Of a stretch of DNA of 34,949 nucleotides, positions 33,657 through 34,949 are shown in pieces (positions within the stretch are counted from its first letter, which is position 1; each line of letters starts with the position of its first letter). Below the pieces are notes generated by a model, which did not search any database, was not told the origin of the DNA, and worked only from the letters and a program-made list of their open reading frames with translations. The stretch is taken from the NCBI GenBank assembly GCA_947629585.1, contig CANREH010000024.1:1-34949 (forward strand), in the 5' to 3' direction. This DNA is from an uncultured Lachnospiraceae bacterium (lineage in GTDB: Bacteria; Bacillota; Clostridia; Lachnospirales; Lachnospiraceae). The translations under genes and the position numbers were made by a program.

Positions 33657-33693
33657 AAAAAAGCACCTAAACCCTTCGGCTTAGATGCTTTTT
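33657..33693 (-). terminator. Terminator between the two polyamine genes
   Basis: On minus, a 16-base stem with two G-U pairs (AAAAAGCATCTAAGCC with GGTTTAGGTGCTTTTT) and GAAG loop ends in six T. The G-U pairs form on minus only, so it acts on transcripts of the upstream synthase gene. It is 40 bases before the nspC start. Confidence 0.83.
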
Positions 33694-33716
33694 CTGCCTG
33701 TTAATCTTCTGAAAAA

Positions 33717-34916
33717 CTATGGAACCAGCACCGGATGGAAGTTTTCCTTCCACGGAAGCCCCCATCGGTTTAATGCCTCCATAAACGGGTCCGGATCAAA
33801 TTCCTCGACATTATAGACGCCCGGCTTCTTCCATACCCCTGTCATGACCAGCATGGCGCCGATCATCGCCGGGACTCCCGTTGTATAAGAGACTGCCTGG
33901 GAGCCGACTTCCCGGTAGCACTCCTGATGATCACAGACATTATATACATAATAGGTCTTTTCCTGCCCGTCCTTCATTCCCTGGAAAATACAGCCGATAT
34001 TGGTTTTTCCTTTTGTCCGCGGGCCTAACGACGCCGGGTCCGGAAGAACCGCCTTTAAAAACTGCAGCGGCACAATCTGCTTCCCTTCAAATTCAATCGG
34101 TTCGATACTCGTCATCCCTACGTTTTCCAGGCATTTTAAATGCGTTAAATAGCTCTCGCCAAATGTCATAAAAAAGCGGATTCTTTTAATGCCCTTAATA
34201 TTTAACCCCAGGGATTCCAGCTCTTCATGGTGCAGAAGGTACATATCCTTCCTGCCGACTTCGTCAAAATCATATTCGCGCTTGATTTCCATCGGCGCAG
34301 TTTCCACCCACCTGCCGTTTTCCCAGTAGCTTCCCTTTGCGGAAACCTCACGGATATTGATCTCCGGATTAAAATTTGTTGCAAATGGGTAGCCGTGATC
34401 GCCACCGTTGCAGTCTAAGATATCGATATAATGGATCTCGTCAAAATAATGCTTCATGGCATAAGCGGAAAATACCCCCGTCACCCCCGGATCAAAGCCG
34501 CAGCCAAGCAGCGCCATAATCCCGGCTTTTTCAAACCGCTCCCGGTACGCCCACTGCCAGCTATATTCAAATTTCGCCGTATCCTCCGGCTCATAATTGG
34601 CGGTATCCATATAATTCGTTTTCGTGGCAAGGCAGGCGTCCATAATCGTCAGATCCTGGTACGGCAGTGCCACATTGATTACAATATCCGGCCCAAACCC
34701 ATTGATTAACGCAATCAGCTCGTCCACATGATCCGCATTCACCTGCGCGGTGGAAATCTTCGTCTTCCCGCCGCTTAATTTTTCTTTCAAAGCGTCGCAC
34801 TTTGCTTTTGTCCTGCTGGCAATGCAGATCTCCTCAAATACCTCGGAATTCTGGCAGCACTTGTGGATAACTACGGAAGCAACTCCGCCGCAGCCTATTA
34901 TCAACGCTTTACTCAA
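33717..34916 (-). CDS. Carboxynorspermidine/carboxyspermidine synthase (saccharopine dehydrogenase family)
   Basis: This 399-residue NAD(P)-dependent enzyme has the Rossmann loop ALIIGCGGVASVVIHK at the N-terminus, NVALPYQDLTIMDACL, MALLGCGFDPGVTGVFSAYA, NGGDHGYPFATNFNPEIN and a closing GVPAMIGAMLVMTGVW, the pattern of carboxynorspermidine synthase (CANSDH). It condenses aspartate semialdehyde with a diamine (putrescine or diaminopropane) and reduces the Schiff base. I chose the TTG at 34916 (reading Met-Ser-Lys-Ala) with AGGA about ten bases upstream; it gives the usual family start, while the frame is open from 34940. With nspC it forms a SAM-independent route to spermidine or norspermidine. 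Confidence 0.9.
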   Translation of the reverse strand: MSKALIIGCGGVASVVIHKCCQNSEVFEEICIASRTKAKCDALKEKLSGGKTKISTAQVNADHVDELIALINGFGPDIVINVALPYQDLTIMDACLATKTNYMDTANYEPEDTAKFEYSWQWAYRERFEKAGIMALLGCGFDPGVTGVFSAYAMKHYFDEIHYIDILDCNGGDHGYPFATNFNPEINIREVSAKGSYWENGRWVETAPMEIKREYDFDEVGRKDMYLLHHEELESLGLNIKGIKRIRFFMTFGESYLTHLKCLENVGMTSIEPIEFEGKQIVPLQFLKAVLPDPASLGPRTKGKTNIGCIFQGMKDGQEKTYYVYNVCDHQECYREVGSQAVSYTTGVPAMIGAMLVMTGVWKKPGVYNVEEFDPDPFMEALNRWGLPWKENFHPVLVP

Positions 34917-34949
34917 TTTCAAACATTCCTTTCCAAACAAAATTCAAAC

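Overview
The window looks like the chromosome of an endospore-forming gut clostridium, most likely of the Lachnospiraceae. The evidence is the gpr-spoIIP sporulation pair, an Amt-PII fusion, a DUF6033 protein, and a carboxynorspermidine-type polyamine pathway. No rRNA or CRISPR array is visible. Almost every gene lies on the minus strand; only the ammonium transporter and the M50 peptidase are on plus.

Positions 1-337 hold the C-terminal remnant of a RACo-like ferredoxin/corrinoid-activation protein. It is cut off where the surface polysaccharide locus begins.

Positions 360-18524 (all minus) form a capsule/exopolysaccharide locus. In transcription order it has hddA and gmhA (heptose phosphate supply), a WecG/TagA/CpsF transferase, a GT2 broken at an 11-base G tract, a GT4, a truncated acyltransferase, a Wzy-like polymerase, a GT32, a sulfotransferase, a DUF115/GT42-like protein, a CMP-sugar synthetase, an HMGL-type aldolase with an extra C-terminal domain, a dead GT2, a live GT2, a polysaccharide pyruvyl transferase, a Wzx flippase, a PP-loop ATPase-like protein and a DUF362 protein. 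The distal part is clearly more AT-rich than gmhA/hddA and the core genome, which suggests mosaic assembly. No initiating sugar-phosphate transferase and no chain-length kinase are visible here.

Positions 18630-21130 hold what I think is the main discovery. Two related tyrosine recombinases (one complete, one lacking the catalytic C-terminus) flank a ~480-bp segment bounded by 22-bp inverted repeats (21/22 identical). Each repeat has the architecture of a tyrosine recombinase core site: 7-bp inverted arms around a 6-bp asymmetric spacer. A good sigma-A promoter with an extended -10 sits just inside the right repeat. As sequenced it points away from the capsule genes; after inversion it would read into the truncated recombinase and the capsule locus. 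I infer an ON/OFF invertible promoter, captured OFF. The G tract in the GT2 would add a second, independent switch, on structure rather than expression.

Positions 21259-34916 are core genome: spoIIP and gpr, a siroheme sulfite/nitrite reductase-like protein, DUF6033, the Amt-GlnK fusion behind a structured leader, a metallophosphoesterase overlapping a ParB-like/BMP fusion protein, an M50 peptidase, tRNA-Trp(CCA) with a strong promoter, a nested palindromic repeat, and the two carboxy(nor)spermidine enzymes.
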